Shown piece by piece: positions 13,251 to 25,006 of a DNA stretch of 64,000 bases; position 1 is the first letter of the stretch, and the number at the start of each line of letters is the position of its first letter. Location of the stretch: NCBI GenBank assembly GCA_020746835.1, contig JAGPNK010000023.1, forward strand, positions 248,001-312,000, given 5' to 3'. The position numbers were made by a program, and so were the translations under genes. Origin of the DNA: Stachybotrys elegans (lineage: Eukaryota; Ascomycota; Sordariomycetes; Hypocreales; Stachybotryaceae). Under the pieces are notes generated by a model that saw only the letters and a program-made list of their open reading frames with translations, was not told the origin of the DNA and did not search any database.

Positions 13251-15840
13251 ATAATACTACTTATACTATTTAAATTCTCCTTTTTATAATTTCTATATAT
13301 TATATATACTATTTAAACTATATATATATATATTATAGACTTATAGATATAGACTAAAGTAATAAACTTTAGAAAAGAAAAAAAGAAAAGAAATAGTTAA
13401 AAAAAGAAAAGGGAGTTAGTAAGTTTAAATATTAAAAAACCTTATATAAAGAATAGTTATTATATACTTATATTATCTTTTAATAGTAAATTATTAAAAG
13501 GTATATTTTAGAAAAACTCTATAGATACTTAAATACTAATTAGCTTTTATATTATATACTATTTACCTTTTTAAACTAACTAGCTATTAATAAATAAACT
13601 AATAAGTAATTAATAGTATAGCTATAGAAATAATATAAAAGTAATATAAAAAGAAAAGTAGTTATTTTAAATAGTCTAGGATTAAATTATATAACCTCTA
13701 ATAAAATAAAGCTTTAAATATAAAATTAAAAGAATTAAATACTTTATTTAGCTATTCTATAGTAGTTAGTTTTAATATAGTAAATTATAAGTAGCTAAAT
13801 AATAAAATTATAAATGGTTTTTCTTTATAGTTCTATCTTTTTTAATAGTACTTTTTATTATTATATATAAAGTACTAGTAATCTTTAGACTTATTATTAA
13901 AGTAATAGTATTTATAATAATAATTATACTTAAATACTAGTCTAAGTATAATATTACTAAAGCTTTTATATTACTTATTAAATAAAAAAGCACTTTTAAA
14001 TACTATTTAAAATATATAGTTTATACTAGTACCTTTATTTCTTAGTATTCTTATTAAGACTTTAATATTATAGTTTTTACTCTTAGTATATATCTATATA
14101 TTCTATATTTTAATATTAAAACTTTTCTATAGTACTTTACCTATTATATAAAATAAAATACTATAGTAATTATTATAAAACTATACTATAATAAAATTAA
14201 AAGAAATTATACTATTTAGTATTAAATAATTAGTAATATCTAGATATAAATACTATAATATAGTAAAGAAATAATAAATCTTACTATTAACTATTATTAT
14301 AGTATTTATATTAATATATAGCTAGTTTATAAATAGTATTATATAGTACTATATAAACTTAATATTAAGATTAAATCTATTTACTATAGCTATACTAAAA
14401 GAATATAGTATTTTACTTTTAAACTACTTAAAACTAAAGGTAGCCCATAGTATATTAGTTTATAAAATAGTATTAAAGTTAAAACTAAATCCTTTATTTA
14501 AGTAAATAGTACTACTAATAAATAATATAATTATTTTACCTAACTATTAATAAGTTTTAATATACTCTTTAAATAATATATTAGTTATAAAGCTATTACT
14601 ATAGTTTTTATATAAATTCTATTTAGAAATACTTAAGTATTTTTAACTCTAAGATTAATATATAGCTATTTTTAATAAAGGTAAAGTTTATAAAAGGGCT
14701 TATAATAAATATTAAAAAGGCTAGGGGTATAATATTAATATTTTTATTTATAAATAAATTAGCTATAAGTAGGTTTTTTATTTCTTAGCTTTTTACTAAA
14801 GTAATAGTTTATAAAATAATATTATAAGTTATATTATCTATATAAATTTTAGCTTAGTTTAATTAATAAATAGATTAAGTAAGAAAAGTAAGCTATATAT
14901 ATAATTTAATATACCCTAATAAATTATAATATTACTTAATATAGTTAAATTAAAGCTACTCTTTATTTATTAAACTAAAAGCTCTATAAATATTAAATAA
15001 ATTAATAATAGTATATTTAATTCTATTATAGTTTTATAATTACTATATTAGTATATACTATATATATTTATAAAAAGATAATAAAGCTCTACTAATTTAG
15101 AAATAGCTTTTTATAAAAGTAAAACTAATATATTAACTATTACTCTATTTTAAACTTAAAATACTTATTAATACTCTTATTAATATAATAGATATAAATT
15201 AAAAGAAATATTTTAATAAAATAAAATTTAGAAATAAACTATAAAAAGCTAAATAGAACTTAAAGTTATCATAGTATTTAATAATTATTTAATAATTACT
15301 TAAGTTATTCTTTAGTTTTTAAATTAAGTATTTATAGTTAGTCTATTTAATAGTATAGTAAATAGAATTTATTTAGTCTTTATAATATCTAATAATCTCC
15401 TTTATTTTATTATTAAACTCTCTATTAATAATAAAAGAATATTAATAGTACTTTTACTATATTTAAAAGCCCTAAGTATTTTTAAATACCTAAATAAAAA
15501 ATAATAATTAGATTTTTAATTTAATATTTCTATTTATACTTTATAAAAAGTCTAGCTTATAGTTTTAATACTATAGAAAACCTAAAGAATTATTACTTTA
15601 AAAGACTATAGTACCTAAATAAATAATTATTTATAGAATCTATTAAACTTAAAATATACTATAGTAATAATAATATCTATTTATTAAATTAAACTAGCCT
15701 TTTAGAAATAATAAATTAGTTTAAAAAGAAAAAGAAAAAAAAATTAAATAAATTACTATAGCTAGCTATAAAAGATAGTAAATAAATAAACCTTAATATA
15801 AAAAAGCTAAGGGAAAGAAAGTACTATATAAAGGGTTTAT

Positions 15841-17137
15841 CTCTCCTAAGTATAAGGTTTAAAAGGCTTATACTATTTCTTTTTTACTGTTTTTTCTAGC
15901 TTACCCTGGATCTATTTCTACACTTTGTTACTAACTAAGTAGGTTCTTTACATTATATGCTTTCTCTATAGCTCCTTAGCATTATATACTTCTATATATA
16001 ACTATAGCTTCTAATACATTATATACCCTTAGCTTTTATATATAACTATAGCTTTTAATATATTACTTCTCTTTATAATATTATATTATAGAGGCATTAG
16101 GTATATAATTTTAAGGTAATAAAGTAATTAATTTAATAACTAAAGTAAAAAACTAACTGAAAACCTATATTAAAAAACCAAGCTAAACTAAAGAGAGCTC
16201 TCTTAAAGTAACTCTAACTGTCTCTAACTCCTAAAGTAAGCTATATATCTATAGTTTTATATCTATAATCTATTTATAAGGTTAACTTTCTAGCTAAGGT
16301 ATTTATTATTAAAAAGCTAGCTTTTTTTAGCTTGTTTACTCTTTTGCTTTTTATATTCTAGCTTTAAATTAGCTAGAGAAGGGGGGTAATAGAAGTTATT
16401 CTATTTCTAAACTATTAATAATACTATTATTAGAAAATCCCTTAGAATAACTTACTTTATAAATAACTTTACTAGTGTTTATAATAGTAGTAGCTAAGGC
16501 TACTATAGCTATTAGAGTAGCTTTAGTAGGGGGATTTAATCTCTTTAATATAGTTATATTATTATAAATATAAATATTATTTATTTGTATTTTAACTATA
16601 AGGCATAAGTAGATAGTGAGATATAAATAATAAATTTATTTTTTTTAAGCTAGGGGCTTAAGGGCTTTATATAGCTATAGATAAGGTAAATTAAGCTTTT
16701 CTTTATTAATAGCTTAAAGTAGTATTATAGGCTTTTCTAGCTTAATTAAAGCTTTTTATTAGTATTATAATACTCTCCTTCTAGGTATAAATTATAATAA
16801 GGCTTTTATAGTGTTAATAACTTTATTTAATAAGTTAACTAAAGCTTTCTAGCTAGGCACTATTAGTTAGAGCCTTCCATTTAGTCTAATCCCGCTTTAA
16901 CCCTTTATATATATATATATATCTTAATATTCTATTATATTACATATCTATATATATATAGCTTATAATAGTACTTATAGCTATTTATAGCTTAGTTACT
17001 CAGCCGGTTAGTTACTTTATATATTTAATAATAGCTTTATTATTATTTCTCTCTACTATTTATAACTATATTAGTTACTAGAGCACTAGGCACTATCTTT
17101 ACTATTTATACTCTATACTATATATTCTTTTCCTTAT
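15841..17137 (+). mobile_element. Repeat family 1, copy C (1.30 kb)
   Basis: Starts CTCTCCTAAGTATAAGG, ends TCTTTTCCTTAT, and is flanked by a perfect 14-bp duplication, TATAAAGGGTTTAT (15,827-15,840 and 17,138-17,151). It aligns with copy A through landmarks such as AAGCTAGGGGCTTAAGGGCT and ATTATAGGCTTTTCTAG. It is richer in G/C than its surroundings, so it is younger or less mutated than the flanking debris. Confidence 0.72.
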
Positions 17138-17164
17138 TATAAAGGGTTTATAAAGTATAATATA

Positions 17165-17600
17165 GTATAATAAAAATTTTAAGCTATTAATTCTAATAAT
17201 AAAATACCTAACCTAAACTATTTAAAAGTAATATATTTAACTTTATAAAGTCTAATTATACTTAATTAAGTTAAAATAGTTTTATATTTCTAAATAATAT
17301 ATAATAAAATATTATATTATAAGATTAATAAGAGATTTATTACTAGATTATATAGTATATTAAATAACTATTATATTTATTAATTATATAATATTTTATA
17401 TAATCTTTAATATAATAAATAGAATTATAGCCTAGCTATTATAATAAAACTAATAGACTTTAAGAATAGTATTAACTAATAAAAAAATAGAAAAAGAATA
17501 ATAATTAAAAGTACTAGTAAAATTTAAATCTATAACCTTACTAATTAAAGTATAGTTTTCTATATATAACTACTTACTATATTATAACACTATATAATAT
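17165..17600. repeat. Unsplit copy of the copy-B target repeat
   Basis: Continuous counterpart of 7,590-7,784 plus 9,180-9,420. It spans the junction without an insertion (TTACTAGATTATATAGTATATT), so it records the pre-insertion state of the family-1 copy B site. Confidence 0.6.
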
Positions 17601-19121
17601 AGTATAAATAGAAATATTATATTAAAAAGAAAAGTATAATTTAAATATAGCTTTTAGTACTTTTTTATAATAAACCTTCTTTTATTATTTATATTAATAT
17701 TTAAGCTTTTATATAATTATATATTAATATAAATTAGCTTTTTTTATTTTTTATTAAACTTAACTTTTATAGCTAAATCTAATTTTTATAAGTTAGACTT
17801 AGCTTTTTTTCTATATATATTACTATTTAAGCCCTTAGCCTTTTATACTATATAAAATAGTATATATATATATTATTATATATTAAAATACCCTCTAGAT
17901 TATAATATATATTATATATATATTCTATTACTTTTTTCTATTTATAATTATAATTTTCTTTTTTAAAATTCTTATTATAAAAGAAAATATAAAAAGTAGT
18001 TTAGTAATTTTATTTATAAACTAAAGTAAACTTTATTTCTAAATATAATTTTAATAAAGTAGCTTTATCTAGATATAAATAGTATTTAGTATAGTTTTTT
18101 TAGCTTTATTTAAAGCCTTACTATTTATATTCTTTAAGTTAGAATAATTATATTAACCTTAATACTAAAGGTTATAAAAATAGTAAAAGAAACTACTAGT
18201 TAAGTTAATAATACTATACTAAGTATTATTAATAATATTTCTTCCTTTAGTATTACTCTTATAAATTAAATATTTATTACTAATTATATAATTAAAATAA
18301 AGTATACTTATATAAAGTAAATATACTATTCTATACTAATTAATCTAAAAGTTATAGTAGATTTTATATTAATATTTACTTTAATAGTTACTATTATATT
18401 TATATTAATAAGTTTTAGTTTAAAAAAAAACTTAAAGGTAAAGCTAGTAACTTTCTTTTATAATATACTTTTCTTTATATTCTATATTAGCTTTTCTATC
18501 TATATTATTAATATAGTATAGATTATAGCTATTATATTTAATAGTATATTTTTTATTAAAAAGAATATTATTTATAAGTCCTTTATAATAGTACTAGTTT
18601 ATATATTTTTTATTACTTTAAATACTATTAAAATGGTTTTCTTACTATTATTAAAAGAAGTAAAGATATAGTTACTAAATAAAATAAAAATATTAAATAA
18701 AAAAGTAAGTAGCCTAATATAGATAAAATAAACTAAAGAAGGTATAAATTAAATATATACTTAGTATAAGTTTTAATAGTATATAAAGGGTAAAATAAAA
18801 GGCTTATAGTATATAGTAAATATATAAAGAAATAAGCTTAAAGTAATATAGAAAGTAACTAGTTATTAATAATATTATTATCTTTAAGCTTTATTATTAA
18901 AATAATTATACTTATTTTTTTTAAGTTATTTACTTTAAAAATATTAAAACATAAATAGAAGTAATTTAGAGTTTTAAATATATACTCTTTTATAATTCTA
19001 CTCTTTAACTTACTATAAATATTTCTTAGTAAAAATACCTTAGATATATTAGGAAATTTAATACTTATTAATAATTAAATACTAAACTATAATAGTATTA
19101 TATAGTAATAGTTCCCTATAG

Positions 19122-19124
<3 letters not shown>

Positions 19125-19156
<32 letters not shown>
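19125..19156. repeat. (TA)n microsatellite
   Basis: An uninterrupted run of about 16 TA dinucleotides inside the AT-rich block. Nothing else is implied. Confidence 0.9.
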
Positions 19157-19160
<4 letters not shown>

Positions 19161-21383
19161 CTTTTAAAATTAAATAAGGGCTTATTAAGGCTATTTATAA
19201 TAGCTATTATAAAATTATTAGTATTTTTACTATTTTAGTAAGTATTATATTTAAAGGCTAAACTATACTAGGATTCTTATTAATTTATAAGCCTTACCCT
19301 TATTATTCTTTCTTTATATTAATTTAATTTCTCTATATTATAATAGAAAAGTATATAGGATTTATATAAATAATAATACTATATTTTATAATATTTATAT
19401 TAATATTATACTTTCTTATTAAAATATATACCTATAAAAAGAATAAAACTATAGAAATAGTATAATTAATAGTATAAAAAGTCCTTTTTATTTAGTTAAT
19501 TATACTTAATACTTATTTAATTTTATTTATATAGCTTTATTTAAATCTATTATAAAAGTATAATATAAAATTAGTAATATATTTAGAATATTTTATATTA
19601 TCTAAAATAGAGCCTATTAATAGCTCTATAGAGAATAGTCTATTAAATTACTAAATAGATATTAAATATATATATATAACTATTAAAGGCCTAATAAAAT
19701 ATAGTAAGCTTTTCTTATATAACTTTCCCTCCTTTAAAGCTCTATCTATATACATTTTAAATACTATACTTAAATATATACTATCTCTATATATTTTTAT
19801 TCTCCTTAAGGATTTACTAATTTCTATATCTATAGTTATATATACTATATATTTATACTTTCTTTAAGCTTAGTATATTTTAGTATAACTAAGTATACTT
19901 AGATTTCTATCTTTACTAAGGCTATTAGTTTTTAATTTAACTATTCTAGCTTTAGTATAAAGTCTAAAAGAAATAGAGCATTTTAAAATTAAAAATATCT
20001 ATTTAAGTACTATTAAATCATTTCTTATTTCTTTCTATTATTTATTAATATTATTAATTATATTCTAATATATATTATAAAACTAAAATAAAAATTAATT
20101 ATAAATAATTTTCTTAATAGTTACTAATAGTATATTAATAATTAATAATAGTAATATTATATTTATACTATACTAATATATCTCTATTAATCTTTTAAGT
20201 ATATTAATAAAAAGCCTTTAGAATAACTTATAAAGAAGTTTATAAACTTTTAAACTAAAAGCTAACTTTTTTATTTTACTATAAGTTTTCTTTTAGCTAT
20301 ATACTTAAGTTCTATTTTATATTAATTATAATAGTTATTTTAATTTCTCTATTATTTAAGTTTCTATTTTTATTTAGTAAGTTATATTAGTTTTAAAATT
20401 CTATATTATACTATTCTATTAGCTAACCTTATATATCTTTTAAACTAGTTTATATTTATAGTATTAAATATTCTATACTTTATCCTTTTATATTTCTTTA
20501 TTTTTAAAAGAAGTTAGATATAATAATTATAAATAGTAACTATAAAACTAATAAGTTTATATATAATATAATACTAAACTATTTAATAGTAAACTAAACT
20601 ATAATATTAATATTATTCTATATTATATTAAATATTATACTATACTAAATAATATATTTTATCTAAACCATTAATATAATATAAGTACTATAATAGACTA
20701 ATTAACTAATAGATAAAAAATATCCTAAATAAAAATTACTAATATATAAAAACCCAATGCTAAATAGAGCTAAAAGTAAGAATCTCTTTTTATAATTAAT
20801 ATTTAGCTACTATATTTAATAGATAAACATAATAAAAATAGTAAAATCCTTAAAGATATTAAGAATACTACTATTATATACTATAGTATTAGTATTAATA
20901 TACCTTTTACTCTCTATACTTCAGTCCTATATAAAGTCTATAAAAGATATTAAAAAATAGTTAGTAAATAGAATATTACTTTATAAAATATAAGGATTAA
21001 TACTAAAGTATAGATAGTATATTAAAAGTCTTAGTATAAAAAGATTTATAAATATATAAGTAGAATAAATAGCTTTTTAATAATTAATAAAACTATATAA
21101 AAGATAAAGCTTATATAAAAGAGTTACTTTTTATAAGTAAAAGTAAATAAAGAATTATTAAAAAGAAAATATATAAACCTTAAGAATTAAAGTTTACTTA
21201 TTAATTAGTACTATTTAATAATATATACTAAAGTCTAAACTAGTATTATAAATACTAATTATACTAAAGACTATTAGTAATATTTATAGTATAATACTTA
21301 TTAGCTTTTTTTATCTTTTATTTAGTTAGATATAAGTAACTACTATAAGAATTATAATATAATTATTTATTAATAGTCTTTTA

Positions 21384-22688
21384 ATATAATAGGTATATTT
21401 AGTATAGAAAAAAGAATAATAGTATATATAAATAATAGTAGCTTTACTACCTATAGAACTAAAGAATAGTATTAAATAATAAAGGGATTATTAGACTATA
21501 GTATATAATTAATATCTTCTATTAGCTAGAGCTAGAGAATAATATAGGGGCTATAATAGTAACAGTAGTAGTAACCATATATAAGTATATATAGTTAGGG
21601 GGACCTATAGTTAGTAGACTTAATATATATATATACTATTTGTTAGCCTGTTTATCTAGCTCTTATATATATTCTAATAAGGCTGGCTAAAGGTAATATA
21701 CTATGATTCTAGTGGAAGTCCTTAGGTATGTAATGGCTATAGCTATAGATAGTGCTATAGCTATATTAGGCTAGGAATATATAATCTAGTATATAAGGCC
21801 TAGCTCTAGAATAGAGTTCTAGATTAAGAGATATATATAAGAAGGCCTTTGCCTCTCTATTATATATCTTTCTCTTTCTCTTTCTTTTATTATTAAAATC
21901 TTTATTATTAATACTATATATAGTAGCTTTATATTTTTAATAAAGAATATAAACCAAAATGCTAAAGGTAGTATAATCTCTCTAGAGTAGAGATACTAAT
22001 AGCCTACCTAGGCTAGAGATAGTTAAATAGAGATAAGTCTATCTATTCTAAGAGGCCTTTAAGGAATAGTATTGCTAATAGTTTATATTATATAATAGAC
22101 TAGGGCTTTTAAGCCCTTTAAATAATAGCCTAATAGTTTAGACCTAGGTTCCCTCTAGAATTAGAGAGGCAAGAAGAAGGTAAATAGAACTAGTAAGCCT
22201 ATTAGGGCCTTCTTTAAATAATAAATATCTTAGAGCCTATTAAACTATTAGAATAGTAGAAATGGCTTGTTTTTAGTATATTGCTTTAGTAGAGGGAGGT
22301 AGAGGGCTTTTTTATAATATAATACTAAGTGTTTTAGGCTGTATTTAAAAGGCCTAGATAATGTTTAATATATCCTTAACCTATGGATAGAAAACCTTTT
22401 GCCTTATTAATTATACTACTGTTAGTCTATTTATAATTGTATTTATAACTGTGGTTCCTATAGCTATAAGAGGGATATTATATAGTTAAAGCCTTAATAC
22501 AGTCTATTATCTAGAAAGTCAGTTAAATGACAGTGTATTAAGGGATATATAATGTAGATAATTAAGTGTATCTATTATATAATGGGCAATTGGGTATTTA
22601 TATAGTCTATTTAACCTTAGTATAACTAGAGGGAGAACCTTACTAATATTCCTTTTCCCTTAAGTAGTTTTACTCTATACTTAGGGGG
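21384..22688 (+). mobile_element. Repeat family 2, copy F (1.31 kb)
   Basis: Same start (ATATAATAGGTATATTTAG) and end (CTCTATACTTAGGGGG) as copy E. It is flanked by a perfect 17-bp duplication, TTATTAATAGTCTTTTA, at 21,367-21,383 and 22,689-22,705. Directly to the right (22,706-22,778) lies a piece resembling the last 70 bases of family 1. This is the best-preserved family-2 copy and the natural seed for a library search. Confidence 0.72.
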
Positions 22689-24631
22689 TTATTAATAGTC
22701 TTTTATTATTACCTTTATTATTTATTTACTCTTTACTACTTATATTCTATACTATATACTCTTTTCCTTATTATAGTCTCTTATTATAAACCTTTTAAAT
22801 ATATAGCTATAATATAATTATAAAAAGAATAAGTATAATAAAAAATTTCAAGCTATTAATTTTAGTAGAGGGATACTTAATTTAAACTGTTTAGAATAGT
22901 ATACTTAACTTTAAAAAGCCTAGCTATACCTAGAAAAATAAGTATAAAACTAATAATATTAATATATTAATCTCTTTACTTTTTATATTAATTAAATATA
23001 ATATATATATCTCCCTATTAAAATCTATAGTAGCTAAATAAAGTTTAAATTATTTATAGTATAGTATTTCTAAAGTAATTAAACTAATAAAGGAAACTTA
23101 CTAACTTAATTTATAAATATATAGCTCTTTTAAATACATTTAAATAAGTCTATTTAAAAGGCTACATTTATATATATATATAGTATAATAGTTAAGAGTT
23201 ATAATTAAGTTTAGTAAAAGTATTAGTAATATAGAAATACTATAGTATTATTTAAAATAAGTTTATAAATAATTAAATATAAAACTTATAATATAAACTA
23301 AAGATTCTAATAAAAATAATAAGTTTTATTAAGTATAAATAAGTCTTTAAAATAGAAATAAAATAAGTAATATTAGTAAATATATAGTTTATATTTTATT
23401 AATTTAAAGAAAGAGTTTAATACTCTATTTTTAATTTAAAATTTAAATACTTAGTCTTTTAAATATAATAAAGGCTAAGAGAATAAATATATAGTAATTT
23501 TTATTTCCTTTACTTTTCTTTTTATTAAAAGTAGTTCCTTTAGCTATAGACTATTCTATAGACTAGCTATTAATTACTATATAAAGGAAAAAATAACACC
23601 TTTTATATACTAACTATATAATAGTAGGGATATATATAATATCTAGAACTAGTTTATAGCCTTTTTGCTTTAGGCTTTTATAAGTATATACTATTCTTTT
23701 CCTACTATATAGTATATAGTACTTCTCTTTAAGCTTTATATTAATTACTATTTAAAGCTCCCTTTCTCTCTAAATTATATTTATTATTAATAGTAGTAAT
23801 ATTAAGTCTATATTTACTAAAATTAATTTCTAGTATAATAATTAAAAACCATTATACTAAAAGAAAATAATTATAGTTATACTTTCTATTCTAGCCCTAA
23901 TAGTTTTACTTAATATTTCTATTATTATAATTTTATTAACTATAAGTAATTCTATATAGCTTAGCTTCTTTTATATATATTACTCTTTTTACTTTTACTT
24001 TTTCCCTTTTTATAGTAAACTAAAAGATTATTATAAAACTAAATAGTATAATAGCCTAGGGTTTTTAAATTAATACTTCTTACCTTCTTACTAATACTAT
24101 CTTTATATTTCTAATTACTACTTTAAGTAATATATTTAGTTAGTATATATATTTAGTTATATTCTTAGGCTTCTTTACTCTAAGCTTTATTATTTACTAT
24201 CTTTCTTATAATTTAGCTTATATATTAATTAGCTAATACTTTTAAAGTATTAATAGAAATAGTATTATTATTCTTAGTTTTATTATCTTTATTAATATTA
24301 TATTCTTTTATTTCTAACTAAAGTAATATAGTATAGTATAAGTATTTTCTTTACTTTCTAGATTTAATTCCTAGTTATTTATTCTTTCTTTTTTCTTTAG
24401 CTTAAAGGCTTAAATATTAGATAATTATATTAGCTTAGTAATAAATAGTACTATTATATAAACTAGTACTTAATACTAAATCTTCTATATTATATTACTA
24501 TTTTATAGCTTTAAATTACTTATAGTTCTATAGTTTATAAGTCTCTAACTAAGAGCTATAATAATAAATAAAAAGTTAAAGAAAGTTAATTAGCTTAGTA
24601 CTCTCTTTTTTACTTATTAAATAGCGGAAGC

Positions 24632-24689
24632 GCTGCTGAGCCTGCCAAATCTGGCGGAAAGTGCCGCCATTTTAGCAGGCTCAAGCAGT
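24632..24689. repeat. Imperfect 26-bp inverted repeat at the AT/GC boundary
   Basis: Arms 24,632-24,657 and 24,664-24,689 pair with about four mismatches or gaps around the 6-base loop AAAGTG (left arm core GAGCCTGCC and TGGCGG; right arm core CCGCCA and AGCAGGCTC). It lies within 15 bases of the point where RIP-type sequence stops and 318 bp upstream of the recombinase start codon. It could be an element terminus, a recombinase-binding site, or a chance hairpin. Confidence 0.6.
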
Positions 24690-25006
24690 AGGGGAAATCC
24701 AGCGAGAGAGGTCGCGGGGCAGGTACTATATACTTCTCTCAGCTGTCTGGGCACGTGCGCCATGGAGGGGCACAGCGTGCATGGGACCCATATTTCCAGG
24801 AACCAGTTTCCGTCCCCCTAGGTCCTTTTCTCGTCTTCCATCTTCCTGCTTCGCATTTATCCAACATCCAAAAGTGGCTGCTGAGGGCTGGCTGGTCGGC
24901 ATGGCCTCCACCCTTAAAAGGCCGAACTGGCCTCCATTTCATGTGCCCGTTAGCTCCTCTCTATTTCCAACTGACCATTCGTGGCTTCAAATACCCACGC
25001 TAGACG
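24690..25006 (+). other. Leader of the recombinase gene
   Basis: GC-balanced sequence with no convincing gene. The short open frames here overlap one another on both strands and resemble nothing. It presumably holds the promoter and 5' UTR of the DUF3435 gene; no clear TATA box was seen. Confidence 0.5.

Larger units (their letters stand above)
470..24620. repeat. RIP-degraded AT-rich block
   Basis: About 24 kb of extremely A+T-rich sequence in which CpA/TpG are almost absent and TpA, TAGCTA and CTATAG words dominate. No reading frame of credible length survives on either strand. Both edges are sharp: GC-balanced DNA stops at about 470 and resumes at about 24,620. This is the pattern of RIP (C-to-T change at CpA in duplicated DNA), known in Pezizomycotina. 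Six islands inside it keep more G and C and belong to two repeat families annotated separately. The rest is probably older transposon debris; I could not assign it to a class. Confidence 0.9.

Noticed and set aside
470..24620. Looking for tRNA, rRNA or CRISPR-like arrays in the AT-rich block
   Set aside because: No cloverleaf signature or regularly spaced repeats were seen; the repeats present are dispersed kilobase-sized copies.
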